Of a stretch of 10,472 nt of DNA, positions 1 to 6,363 are shown piece after piece. Made by a program: the position numbers and the translations under genes. Location: positions 1 through 10,472 of the forward strand of contig JBIJBU010000058.1 of assembly GCA_044345075.1 (NCBI GenBank), written 5' to 3'. The notes under the pieces were generated by a model. It did not search any database. It saw only the letters and a program-made list of their open reading frames with translations, and was not told where the DNA came from. This DNA is from CAIKZY01 sp044345075. GTDB lineage: Bacteria > Actinomycetota > Actinomycetes > S36-B12. Position 1 is the stretch's first letter; every line of letters begins with the position of its first letter.

Positions 1-721
1 ACATCAGTGCGGCAATACCCAACGCACCCGCCGAGGATGACCGCAGCACGGTCGCGCCAATAAGCACCGATCGGGCGCCTGCAGCAGTCAGTGCGGCGAC
101 CTCGTCAGGCGCAATTCCGCCCTCCGGACCCACGACGAGCACGATGTCGCCATCGGTCGGCACCGCGGCCGTCCCCAGCAACACCGAGGCCTCTTCGTGC
201 AGGACGAAAGCTGCTGAGGCTGCCTCGACGATCGAGATGACGTCGGCGAGGGATGCAATCGAGCGGATCTCGGGGGCACGCGATCGACGAGACTGCTTTG
301 TCGCTGCGCGGGCAGCCTGTACCCACTTGACGCGTGACTTCTCAGCGCGATCTCCCCGCCACTGCGTCACGCAGCGCGATGCGGACCACGGGACGATGAG
401 GTCGACACCCGCCTGGGTGAGCAGATCGACTGCCAGTTCGCCGTGCTCGGATTTCGGCAGGGCCTGCACCACCACGAGGCGCGGGCTCGATTCCGGAATT
501 CGCTCGACGGACTCCACAGCGATGACGCACGAATCCTTGCCCCGATATTCGCTGACGGTTCCGACCACGCGGGTGCCTTCGCCATCGACGACGTGAATGC
601 GCTCGCCGAGCGCAATGCGCGAAACTGCGACCGCGTGACGGCCTTCCGGGCCGTCGAGCACATACGTGTCACCGACCTGCGCGAGCGAGGCCGGATCGAC
701 AAGGAAAACGGAGGCTGTCAC
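1..721 (-). CDS. rsmE: 16S rRNA (uracil1498-N3)-methyltransferase RsmE, 3' end cut by window edge
   Basis: RsmE is a SPOUT-fold enzyme that uses S-adenosylmethionine to methylate N3 of U1498 in helix 44 of 16S rRNA, acting on the assembled 30S subunit in the cytoplasm. Reading the minus strand from a GTG at 719-721 gives 240 uninterrupted residues starting TASVFLVDPASLAQVGDTY. They comprise an N-terminal PUA-like part and a C-terminal SPOUT part with the diagnostic GPEGG loop at residues 198-202 and a knot-type ending LRSSSAG. Family members are about 240-250 residues, so only a few residues are lost past base 1. The GTG overlaps the dnaJ stop (GTGA), which points to translational coupling. 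The only Shine-Dalgarno-like bases (AAGAG) lie partly in a small GGCTC/GAGCC stem (723-738) inside the end of dnaJ. Identification is by motif and context; the start rests mainly on the overlap and on good N-terminal agreement with the family. Confidence 0.93.
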   Translation of the reverse strand, partial: MTASVFLVDPASLAQVGDTYVLDGPEGRHAVAVSRIALGERIHVVDGEGTRVVGTVSEYRGKDSCVIAVESVERIPESSPRLVVVQALPKSEHGELAVDLLTQAGVDLIVPWSASRCVTQWRGDRAEKSRVKWVQAARAATKQSRRSRAPEIRSIASLADVISIVEAASAAFVLHEEASVLLGTAAVPTDGDIVLVVGPEGGIAPDEVAALTAAGARSVLIGATVLRSSSAGALGIAALM

Positions 722-1848
722 CGGCTCTTGAACGAGCCCTTGAGCTTGGAGAACAGGCCGGCGCCTTCAGCCTCGCCGACTCCGACCTGCGTGGCCTGCT
801 CATTGCGTAGCTCGGCAAGCTTGCGCAGCAACGTTGCCTGCTCATCATTGAGCTTGGCAGGCACTGTCACAGTCAGGTGAACATGCAGATCGCCGCGACC
901 GCCGCCACGAAGTCGACCCGCGCCCTTGCCCTTCAGAACCAGCACTTCACCGGGTTGGGTACCTGCACGCACATCGAGAACCTGCGGCCCATCGAGGGTG
1001 TCGAGGGTGATGGAGGAGCCGAGTGCTGCGGAGGTCATCGGCAACGTGACCTCGCAGTGCAGTTCATCGCCGTGACGCTCGAAAGCAGCATGAGCCTTGA
1101 CCTGGATCTCGACATAGAGATCACCAGCCGGACCGCCATTCGGCCCGACTTCGCCCTCTCCGGTGAGCTGGATGCGCGTACCGGTATCGACTCCCGGAGG
1201 AACCGCGATGGTGATCGTGCGTCGAGTGCGCACTCGGCCATCGCCAGCGCACTCGTGACACGGATGCGGGATCGTGGTGCCGAAACCCTGGCAGGTGGGG
1301 CATGGGCGAGAGGTCATGACCTGGCCCAGGAATGAGCGCTGCACCTGTTGGATCTCCCCGCGGCCCTTGCACATCACGCAGGTCTCGGGCTGGCTATTCG
1401 CAGCCGCGCCCGCACCGTGGCAAGAACCGCAGGTGGTCGCGGTATCAATGGTGATCTCACGCTCTTCGCCGAACACGGCGCCCGCGAGTTCGATCTGAAT
1501 GCGAATCAGGGCATCTTGGCCACGCCGTGAGCGAGTGCGCGGCCCGCGCTGCTGACCGCCGCCGAAGAAGGCGTCCATGATGTCGCCGAAGTCGAAGCCC
1601 TGACTGAATCCGCCGAAGCCGCCTCCGCTCGCGCTGAGTGGATCGCCGCCCATGTCGTACATCTGGCGCTTCTCGGGATCACTGAGAACCTCGTAGGCCG
1701 CCGTGACGATCTTGAACTTCTCCTGCGCTGCAGGGTCAGGGTTGACGTCGGGATGCAGCTCGCGCGCAAGCTTGCGGTACGCCTTCTTGATCTCGTCGGC
1801 TCCCGCATCGCGGGAGACGCCAAGGAGTGCGTAGTAATCGGTTGCCAC
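718..1848 (-). CDS. dnaJ: Chaperone protein DnaJ (HrcA-linked DnaJ2 type)
   Basis: This is a type I Hsp40 co-chaperone that stimulates DnaK ATPase and delivers unfolded clients in the cytoplasm. The 376-residue product has the full domain order. The J domain (about 4-66) carries HPD at 32-34. A Gly/Phe-rich linker (about 67-100) follows. Then come four zinc-binding CxxCxGxG repeats (CGSCHGAG 140-147, CVMCKGRG 157-164, CPTCQGFG 183-190, CHECAGDG 197-204), all cysteines present. The C-terminal substrate-binding beta domains end in a basic tail. The start is GTG at 1846-1848, 8 bases after the hrcA stop, with a weak AGTAGGGA ribosome site that overlaps that stop. Many actinobacteria have two dnaJ genes: one in the dnaK-grpE operon and one beside hrcA. 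The position here matches the second, so heat-shock control through HrcA/CIRCE is the expected regulation (inference). No dnaK or grpE is in the window. Confidence 0.97.
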   Translation of the reverse strand: MATDYYALLGVSRDAGADEIKKAYRKLARELHPDVNPDPAAQEKFKIVTAAYEVLSDPEKRQMYDMGGDPLSASGGGFGGFSQGFDFGDIMDAFFGGGQQRGPRTRSRRGQDALIRIQIELAGAVFGEEREITIDTATTCGSCHGAGAAANSQPETCVMCKGRGEIQQVQRSFLGQVMTSRPCPTCQGFGTTIPHPCHECAGDGRVRTRRTITIAVPPGVDTGTRIQLTGEGEVGPNGGPAGDLYVEIQVKAHAAFERHGDELHCEVTLPMTSAALGSSITLDTLDGPQVLDVRAGTQPGEVLVLKGKGAGRLRGGGRGDLHVHLTVTVPAKLNDEQATLLRKLAELRNEQATQVGVGEAEGAGLFSKLKGSFKSR

Positions 1849-1856
1849 GTGTATCC

Positions 1857-2876
1857 CTACTGATCGCTCAGGATTCGACCTAGGTACTGCGCAACCGCGT
1901 GTACCGAGGCCATGTTGGAGGCGTAATCCATGTGGGTCGGGCCCACGACGCCGAGTGATGCGACGAGCTCATCGCCGCGGGCATAGCCGGTGCTGACCAC
2001 CGACGTGGCTTCCATGCCCTGGATGCTGTTTTCCTGGCCGATGCGCACCATGATCGCGTCGCCCGCTGTGGCCTCGCCCAGGAGCTTGAGAAGCACGACC
2101 TGCTCTTCAAGGGCCTCGAGCACCGACTGCAGGTTCATCGGCAGTCCGTCACCGCGACGAGTCAGGTTGGCGGTGCCGCCGATCATCACTCGCTGATCAG
2201 ACTTCTCGACCGCGAGCTCCATGACGATTGCGGCGACGGCCGTGACGAAAGCACGGTCATGGATGTCGAATGACTCGACGAATCCGACGAGCAGGTCAGG
2301 AACCTCGATGAAGCGTCGTCCACCGATGACGAGGGCGATCCGCGCGCGCACATCGGCCACGATGGTTTCGTCGATCGGCGCTGCCGTGTCGAGCATCCGC
2401 TGATCAACACGGCCGGTATCTGCAATGAGTACGACCAGAATGCGCGTGGTGCTTAGTGACACAACCTCGACATGGCGAACCGAGGAGCGCGACAGCGTGG
2501 GGTACTGCACGAGTGCCACCTCACGAGTGACCTGAGACAGCAGGCGCACGGTGCGTGCCATGACGTCGTCGAGATCAACGGCGTCCTCAAGGAAGCTCTG
2601 AATGGCCCGGCGCTCCGCTGAGGTCAGCGGCTTCACGGTCGAGAGCTGATCAACGAACATGCGATAGCCGAGATCAGTGGGTACTCGCCCGGCGGATGTG
2701 TGCGGCTGGGTGATGTAGCCCTCGTCCTCGAGAGCGGCCATGTCATTACGAATGGTGGCGGGTGAAACGCCCAGGTTGTGGCGCTCGACCAGGGCCTTAG
2801 AACCCACGGGCTCTTGGGTCGTGACGTAGTCGTCGACGATGGCACGCAGCACGGCGAGGCGACGATCCTCGAGCAT
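1857..2876 (-). CDS. hrcA: Heat-inducible transcription repressor HrcA
   Basis: HrcA is a dimeric repressor that binds CIRCE operators in front of chaperone genes and loses activity on heat shock or when GroEL is occupied. The product is 339 residues, close to the family norm of about 340. The N-terminal winged helix-turn-helix (about 5-70) is clear: a YVTTQEPVGSKALVE segment, the GVSPATIRNDMAALEDEGYI recognition region and the HTSAGRVPTD wing. The remainder is the GAF-like and dimerisation part, including a GEDxLPxxL-like stretch seen here as GDGLPMNLQSVL. I chose the ATG at 2874-2876 rather than the GTG at 2880-2882, because that GTG is itself part of a perfect AGGAGGT ribosome site ending 4 bases before the ATG. 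A CIRCE element lies about 27 bases upstream, so the gene is very likely autoregulated. dnaJ follows after 8 bases and rsmE after that, indicating an hrcA-dnaJ-rsmE operon. Confidence 0.97.
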   Translation of the reverse strand: MLEDRRLAVLRAIVDDYVTTQEPVGSKALVERHNLGVSPATIRNDMAALEDEGYITQPHTSAGRVPTDLGYRMFVDQLSTVKPLTSAERRAIQSFLEDAVDLDDVMARTVRLLSQVTREVALVQYPTLSRSSVRHVEVVSLSTTRILVVLIADTGRVDQRMLDTAAPIDETIVADVRARIALVIGGRRFIEVPDLLVGFVESFDIHDRAFVTAVAAIVMELAVEKSDQRVMIGGTANLTRRGDGLPMNLQSVLEALEEQVVLLKLLGEATAGDAIMVRIGQENSIQGMEATSVVSTGYARGDELVASLGVVGPTHMDYASNMASVHAVAQYLGRILSDQ

Positions 2877-2880
2877 GGGC

Positions 2881-2887
2881 ACCTCCT
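2881..2887 (-). promoter_or_regulatory. Shine-Dalgarno site of hrcA (decides the start codon)
   Basis: The minus strand reads AGGAGGT, a full match to the anti-Shine-Dalgarno sequence, followed by a 4-base spacer and ATG (2874-2876). The competing in-frame GTG (2880-2882) overlaps this site and could not be initiated from it. Confidence 0.85.
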
Positions 2888-2902
2888 CGCCTCAACCCGA
2901 GC

Positions 2903-2931
2903 ATTGGCACTCGGAGTTCCTGAGTGCCAAT
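2903..2931 (-). promoter_or_regulatory. CIRCE operator (HrcA binding site)
   Basis: This is a perfect inverted repeat of ATTGGCACTC and GAGTGCCAAT arms separated by nine bases (2913-2921). The established CIRCE consensus is TTAGCACTC-N9-GAGTGCTAA. Here each arm differs from it only by G for A at the third position (TTGGCACTC), changed symmetrically so that the dyad stays perfect. It lies between hrcA and its -10-like element, so HrcA bound here would cover the transcription start. It predicts heat-inducible, autoregulated transcription of hrcA, dnaJ and probably rsmE. Confidence 0.95.
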
Positions 2932-2935
2932 CCTA
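2930..2935 (-). promoter_or_regulatory. -10-like element of the hrcA promoter
   Basis: The minus strand reads TAGGAT, which fits the TANNNT pattern of actinobacterial housekeeping promoters. It overlaps the outer edge of the CIRCE arm by two bases. A start site about 7 bases downstream would fall inside CIRCE, the usual arrangement for repression. I see no convincing -35 hexamer at 16-19 bases; the nearest candidates are TCGGCC and CTCGGC. The assignment rests on the CIRCE geometry. Confidence 0.5.
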
Positions 2936-2936
2936 C

Positions 2937-2955
2937 GCCGAATGGAGGATTCGGC
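2937..2955. repeat. Perfect 7-bp palindrome in the hrcA promoter spacer
   Basis: GCCGAAT and ATTCGGC arms flank a five-base centre, GGAGG on the plus strand. The element lies 25 bases past the hemW stop and one base upstream of the TAGGAT -10-like element, so it occupies the region between -10 and -35 of the presumed hrcA promoter. It could be a second operator, or a hairpin at the 3' end of the lepA-hemW transcript; no U-run follows it on the minus strand. No function is assigned. Confidence 0.55.
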
Positions 2956-2979
2956 CGAGAACTCGCCTGACGAGATCGA

Positions 2980-4110
2980 TCAGCCGAGGAGTTCGCGCAC
3001 CACGCCGTCAGCAAGCAGGCGCCCGGCGTCGGTGAGCTGAACGCGGCCGCCCAGCAGCGCCTCGCCGTCGAGCAGGCCTCGTCCAACCAAAGCAGCGGCT
3101 GCTGTGCGTGACTCGAGGGGAATCGCCGAAACAGGCATGCCTTCAGCCAGACGCACTCCGAGCATCACGGCCTCGGTCTGCACCTGCTCGGAAGTCAGTA
3201 CTTCACGATCTGCAGCAGGAGATCCGCCCTGCCCGAGTGCCTCGGCGTAGGTCGCCGGGTGCTTGTGATTCCACCAGCGCTCCCCCGCGATGTGACCGTG
3301 AGCCCCTGGACCGATGCCCCACCAATCGGTGCCCCGCCAATAGGCAAGGTTGTGCCGGCATTCACCGCCGGCCTTCGCCCAGTTGGAAACCTCGTACCAG
3401 TCAAAGCCTGCGTCGCGAAGGACGGAATCGACCAGCTCATACCGACCTGCGGCGATGTCGTCATCGGGTTCCGCAATTTCACCGCGTGCGACCTTGCGCG
3501 CAAGGGGCGTTCCCTGCTCGACAATCAGCGAGTACGCAGAGACGTGATCGACTCCGGCGTCGAGTACCTCGTCGAGAGAGCGTCGCAGATCGTCGTCGCT
3601 CTCGCCCGGCGTGCCGTAGATCAGATCGAGATTCACATGCTCGAAACCGACTGCGCGAGCCGCCTTCGCCATCGCCGAACTGCTGCCCGGCGTGTGCGTG
3701 CGCTCCAGCACCTTCAGCACATTCGACGAGGAGCTCTGCATGCCCAACGAAATTCGAGTAAATCCGCCCTCGCGCAGGGCTGCAAGCTTTGCGGCATCAA
3801 CGGAATCAGGATTCGCCTCGGTCGTCACCTCAGCGTCGTCAGCTAGGCCGAACTCTTCACGAATGGAAGCGAGGATCTCGTTCAGCGCGTCAGCCTCGAG
3901 AAGGGTCGGCGTGCCGCCACCGAAGAACACGGTGTCGACCTCACGATCCCCCGCAACGCTTCGTGCGTAGCGGATCTCGTCGATCAAGGTGCGATGAAAG
4001 GTGTCACGAGTGACGGCACTACCGAGCTCAGTCGCGGTGTAGGTATTGAAGTCGCAGTATCCGCAGCGGCTGGCGCAGAACGGAACGTGGACGTAGATAC
4101 CGAACGGCAC
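2980..4110 (-). CDS. hemW: Radical SAM heme chaperone HemW (coproporphyrinogen III oxidase-like)
   Basis: The product belongs to the HemW/HemN superfamily of radical-SAM proteins. HemW members bind heme and are thought to insert it into respiratory enzymes; they are often misnamed oxygen-independent coproporphyrinogen oxidase. In 376 residues I see the CxxxCxxC iron-sulfur motif at Cys12, Cys16 and Cys19 (VPFCASRCGYCDF), the GGGTP SAM-binding loop at 64-68, a TTEANP strand near 96-101, and the HemW-type HNLAYW motif at 253-258. The length fits HemW (about 375-400), not HemN (about 450). The start is GTG at 4108-4110. The lepA stop lies in the same frame two codons upstream, so no earlier start is possible. 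The gene is 3 bases behind lepA and likely depends on its transcription and on reinitiation, because no good ribosome site is present. A lepA-hemW-hrcA order is common in actinobacteria. Confidence 0.93.
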   Translation of the reverse strand: MPFGIYVHVPFCASRCGYCDFNTYTATELGSAVTRDTFHRTLIDEIRYARSVAGDREVDTVFFGGGTPTLLEADALNEILASIREEFGLADDAEVTTEANPDSVDAAKLAALREGGFTRISLGMQSSSSNVLKVLERTHTPGSSSAMAKAARAVGFEHVNLDLIYGTPGESDDDLRRSLDEVLDAGVDHVSAYSLIVEQGTPLARKVARGEIAEPDDDIAAGRYELVDSVLRDAGFDWYEVSNWAKAGGECRHNLAYWRGTDWWGIGPGAHGHIAGERWWNHKHPATYAEALGQGGSPAADREVLTSEQVQTEAVMLGVRLAEGMPVSAIPLESRTAAAALVGRGLLDGEALLGGRVQLTDAGRLLADGVVRELLG

Positions 4111-4113
4111 GAA

Positions 4114-5952
4114 CTACTTCTTGGCAGCAGGGGCATCGGAAGTCGACAGCGCCGCAATGAATGCCTCCTGAGGCACCTCGACGCGGCCGACCATCTTCAT
4201 GCGCTTCTTGCCTTCCTTCTGCTTCTCCAGCAGCTTGCGCTTACGACTGATGTCGCCGCCGTAGCACTTGGCAAGGACGTCCTTGCGAATTGCGCGAATG
4301 GTCTCGCGAGTGATCACGCGGGAGCCGATAGCCGCCTGAATGGGCACCTCGAATTGCTGGCGAGGAATGAGTTCCTTGAGCTTGGCAGTCATCATCGTCC
4401 CGTAGGCCATGGCCTTGTCACGGTGAACGATCGCGCTGAACGCATCGACGGCATCACCATGGAGCAGGATGTCGACCTTCACGAGGTCGGACTCCTCCTC
4501 ACCGGTCAATTCGTAGTCGAGTGAGGCATAGCCGCGGGTCTTGGACTTCAACTGATCGAAGAAGTCGAAGACGATCTCGGCCATCGGAACCGTGTAACGC
4601 AGCTCAACGCGATCCTCGGAGAGGTAATCCATGCCGAGCATGGTTCCGCGGCGCTGCTGGCACAGTTCCATGACAGTGCCGACGAACTCGGTCGGCAGGA
4701 TGATCGTGGCCTTGACGACAGGCTCGAAGATGTGCGCGATTTTCTGATTCGGGAACTCACTCGGATTCGTCACGATCATCTCGTTGCCCGTTTCATCGAC
4801 CAGGCGGTAGATGACGTTGGGTGCGGTCGAGATGAGATCGAGGTTTGCCTCGCGCTCGAGGCGCTCGCGCACGATCTCCATATGCAGCAGACCAAGGAAG
4901 CCGCAGCGGAAACCGAAGCCGAGTGCGAGTGAGGTCTCGGGCTCGTACACGAGTGCTGCATCGTTGAGCTTGAGCTTGTCGAGGGCATCACGCAGCTCGG
5001 GATAATCGGAACCATCGATCGGGTACAAGCCGGAGTAGACCATCGGCTTCGGATCGCGGTAACCGCCGAGTGACTCAGTAGCGCCCTTTTGCGCCGAGGT
5101 AATGGTGTCACCTACTCGCGACTGGCGAACATCCTTCACGCCGGTGATCAGGTAGCCGACCTCGCCGACGCCCAGACCCTTGCAGACGATTGGCTCGGGG
5201 CTGATGATGCCAACTTCGAGAAGCTCGTGGATCGCGCCTGTCGACATCATCTCGACCTTCTCGCGAGTGCCGATGCGTCCGTCAACAACACGCACGTAGG
5301 TGACGACACCGCGGTAGGTGTCATAGACCGAGTCAAAGATCATCGCGCGCGGCGGTGCATCGGCATTGCCGATCGGTGCAGGCACGGTTTCAACCACACG
5401 CTGAAGAACTTCCTTGACGCCAAGACCAGTCTTCGCGGAAGTGAGCAGCACATCAGATGGATCGCAGCCGATGATGCGTGCGAGCTCAGCGGCGTACTTC
5501 TCGGGCTGAGCTGCCGGCAGATCGATCTTGTTCAGCACTGGGACGATCATCAGATCGTTCTCGAGTGCGAGGTAGAGGTTCGCCAGAGTCTGTGCCTCAA
5601 TGCCCTGCGCAGCATCGACCAGCAAGATCGCACCCTCGCAGGCCGCCAGCGAACGAGAGACCTCGTAGGTGAAGTCGACGTGGCCGGGGGTATCGATCAT
5701 GTTGAGGACGTACTCGACTCCATCGGCGGCCACGAAGGGCAGGCGCACAGCCTGGCTCTTGATCGTGATGCCCCGCTCGCGCTCGATATCCATGCGGTCG
5801 AGGTACTGGGCCCGCATCTGGCGGGGGTCGACGACGCCCGTCTCCTGCAGCATCCGATCGGCCAGGGTGGACTTCCCGTGGTCGATATGGGCGATGATGC
5901 AGAAATTCCGGATCACCGACGGGTCGGTGGCACCAGGCTGCTGGACGGGCAC
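4114..5952 (-). CDS. lepA: Elongation factor 4 (LepA GTPase)
   Basis: LepA is a ribosome-dependent translational GTPase that affects translocation and initiation or 30S biogenesis under ionic and other stress. With the chosen start it is 612 residues (family about 600). The GTPase domain motifs are intact: P-loop AHIDHGKS 21-28, switch I RGITI 60-64, DTPGH 87-91, NKID 141-144 and SAK 172-174. EF-G-like domains and the LepA-specific C-terminal domain follow, ending in a lysine-containing tail. The frame stays open up to a TTG at 5995-5997, and another GTG lies at 5962-5964. I prefer the GTG at 5950-5952 because it has GAGGA five bases upstream, and because the upstream codons fall in GC-rich repeat sequence that does not look like LepA. 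Homologues begin shortly before the IRNFCIIAHIDHGKS segment, as here. It diverges from rpsT and leads hemW. Confidence 0.96.
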   Translation of the reverse strand: MPVQQPGATDPSVIRNFCIIAHIDHGKSTLADRMLQETGVVDPRQMRAQYLDRMDIERERGITIKSQAVRLPFVAADGVEYVLNMIDTPGHVDFTYEVSRSLAACEGAILLVDAAQGIEAQTLANLYLALENDLMIVPVLNKIDLPAAQPEKYAAELARIIGCDPSDVLLTSAKTGLGVKEVLQRVVETVPAPIGNADAPPRAMIFDSVYDTYRGVVTYVRVVDGRIGTREKVEMMSTGAIHELLEVGIISPEPIVCKGLGVGEVGYLITGVKDVRQSRVGDTITSAQKGATESLGGYRDPKPMVYSGLYPIDGSDYPELRDALDKLKLNDAALVYEPETSLALGFGFRCGFLGLLHMEIVRERLEREANLDLISTAPNVIYRLVDETGNEMIVTNPSEFPNQKIAHIFEPVVKATIILPTEFVGTVMELCQQRRGTMLGMDYLSEDRVELRYTVPMAEIVFDFFDQLKSKTRGYASLDYELTGEEESDLVKVDILLHGDAVDAFSAIVHRDKAMAYGTMMTAKLKELIPRQQFEVPIQAAIGSRVITRETIRAIRKDVLAKCYGGDISRKRKLLEKQKEGKKRMKMVGRVEVPQEAFIAALSTSDAPAAKK

Positions 5953-5957
5953 GGATG

Positions 5958-5962
5958 TCCTC
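5958..5962 (-). promoter_or_regulatory. Shine-Dalgarno site favouring the GTG start of lepA
   Basis: The minus strand has GAGGA followed by a five-base spacer (CATCC) and GTG at 5950-5952. The alternative GTG at 5962-5964 has only a G-run inside a predicted hairpin in front of it, and the far TTG at 5995-5997 has no ribosome site. Confidence 0.6.
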
Positions 5963-5968
5963 ACGAAT

Positions 5969-6010
5969 GGGGCCCCCGAGGGGGCCAAGGGGGCCAATTT
6001 GGGTCTGGGG
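5969..6010. repeat. G-run cluster: tandem 9-bp repeat, competing hairpins, G-quadruplex pattern
   Basis: On the plus strand five G-runs of 3-5 bases occur at 5969-5972, 5980-5984, 5989-5993, 6001-6003 and 6007-6010, with connecting loops of 7, 4, 7 and 3 bases. This fits the canonical G3+N1-7 quadruplex pattern. Two exact copies of GGGGGCCAA lie in tandem (5980-5988, 5989-5997). GGCCCCC at 5971-5977 can pair with GGGGGCC in either copy (5980-5986 or 5989-5995), so in lepA mRNA two C-rich arms compete for one G-rich arm just before the ribosome site. The cluster covers the presumed lepA leader and reaches the rpsT -35 region. The pattern is seen directly; function is unknown. Confidence 0.7.
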
Positions 6011-6028
6011 CCAGCCTACGGCTAATCT
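5999..6028 (+). promoter_or_regulatory. Candidate promoter of rpsT
   Basis: TTGGGT (5999-6004) and TAATCT (6023-6028) are separated by 18 bases and resemble a sigma-70-type promoter reading towards rpsT. A start near 6035 would give a leader of about 60 bases. The -10 resemblance is good; the -35 matches only its TTG part and lies inside the last loop and G-run of the G-rich cluster. Confidence 0.5.
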
Positions 6029-6029
6029 A
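6024..6029 (-). promoter_or_regulatory. -10-like element of the lepA promoter
   Basis: The minus strand reads TAGATT, overlapping the rpsT -10 by five bases. It would start lepA transcription near 6017, putting the whole G/C-run repeat cluster in the leader. The upstream hexamers at 17-18 bases (AACTGC or GAACTG) are poor -35 matches, so this is tentative. Confidence 0.35.
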
Positions 6030-6096
6030 GGAGGCCGTAACACCTGGCAGTTCCCACCCAGGGCTCACCCGAGTCCGAAGACACAAAGGTTGCTCC

Positions 6097-6354
6097 GTGG
6101 CAAACATCAAGTCGCAGAAGAAGCGCATTCTCACCAACGAGAAGGCACGCCTTCGCAATAAGTCGGTCAAGAGCTCGCTCAAGACTGCCGTGCGCAAGTT
6201 CCACGAGGCCGCCGCAGCCGGCAGCAGCGATGCCAAGGCACTCGCAGCCGATGCCAACAAGGCACTCGACAAGGCCGTCAGCAAGGGCGTCATTCACGCC
6301 AACCAGGCAGCGAACCGCAAGTCTTCGATCTCGAAGCAGGCTTCGTCTCTCTAG
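6097..6354 (+). CDS. rpsT: 30S ribosomal protein S20
   Basis: S20 is a primary-binding small-subunit protein that contacts helices 9 and 44 of 16S rRNA and helps 30S assembly. The 85-residue product matches the family in length and character: MANIKSQKKRILTNEKARLRNK at the N-terminus, a helical basic core, a small Ala-rich loop, and a C-terminal GVIHANQAANRKSSISK helix. The start is GTG at 6097-6099 with AAAGG seven bases upstream (6085-6089). It is the only plus-strand gene in the window, divergent from lepA and convergent with holA, an arrangement typical of actinobacteria. A dedicated promoter and a strong terminator make it a single-gene unit. Confidence 0.98.
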   Translation: MANIKSQKKRILTNEKARLRNKSVKSSLKTAVRKFHEAAAAGSSDAKALAADANKALDKAVSKGVIHANQAANRKSSISKQASSL

Positions 6355-6363
6355 CTCTTACTT

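Noticed and set aside
367..702. A 111-residue minus-strand frame inside rsmE.
   Set aside because: It is in a different frame from rsmE, which itself reads through with clear family motifs. The GTG start of rsmE explains why an ATG-only search would miss the real gene.
2961..2981. Small CTCG/CGAG dyad and GATCGATC just after hemW as a terminator.
   Set aside because: The stem is only four pairs and no U-run follows.
3108..3846. Two long plus-strand open frames (217 and 195 residues) opposite hemW.
   Set aside because: Both overlie the conserved radical-SAM coding region in other frames, have biased low-complexity composition, and lack recognisable motifs or ribosome sites.
2980..4110. Annotation as an oxygen-independent coproporphyrinogen III oxidase (HemN).
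   Set aside because: The length, the short N-terminus before CxxxCxxC and the HNLAYW motif fit HemW, which is not a coproporphyrinogen oxidase.
5089..6030. A 313-residue open frame on the plus strand opposite lepA.
   Set aside because: It is antisense to the strongly conserved GTPase domain, shows no domain, is rich in His/Asp/Arg as expected from the complement of a high-GC gene, and has no ribosome site. Long shadows of this kind are common opposite EF-G-type genes.
6029..6034. AGGAGG on the plus strand upstream of rpsT, suggesting a leader peptide.
   Set aside because: No ATG, GTG or TTG lies at a suitable distance downstream, and the presumed rpsT transcript starts at about this position.
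6043..6062. CCTGG/CCAGG stem in the rpsT leader as a possible S20 autoregulatory site.
   Set aside because: Only five base pairs with a ten-base loop; too weak to support without comparison to relatives.
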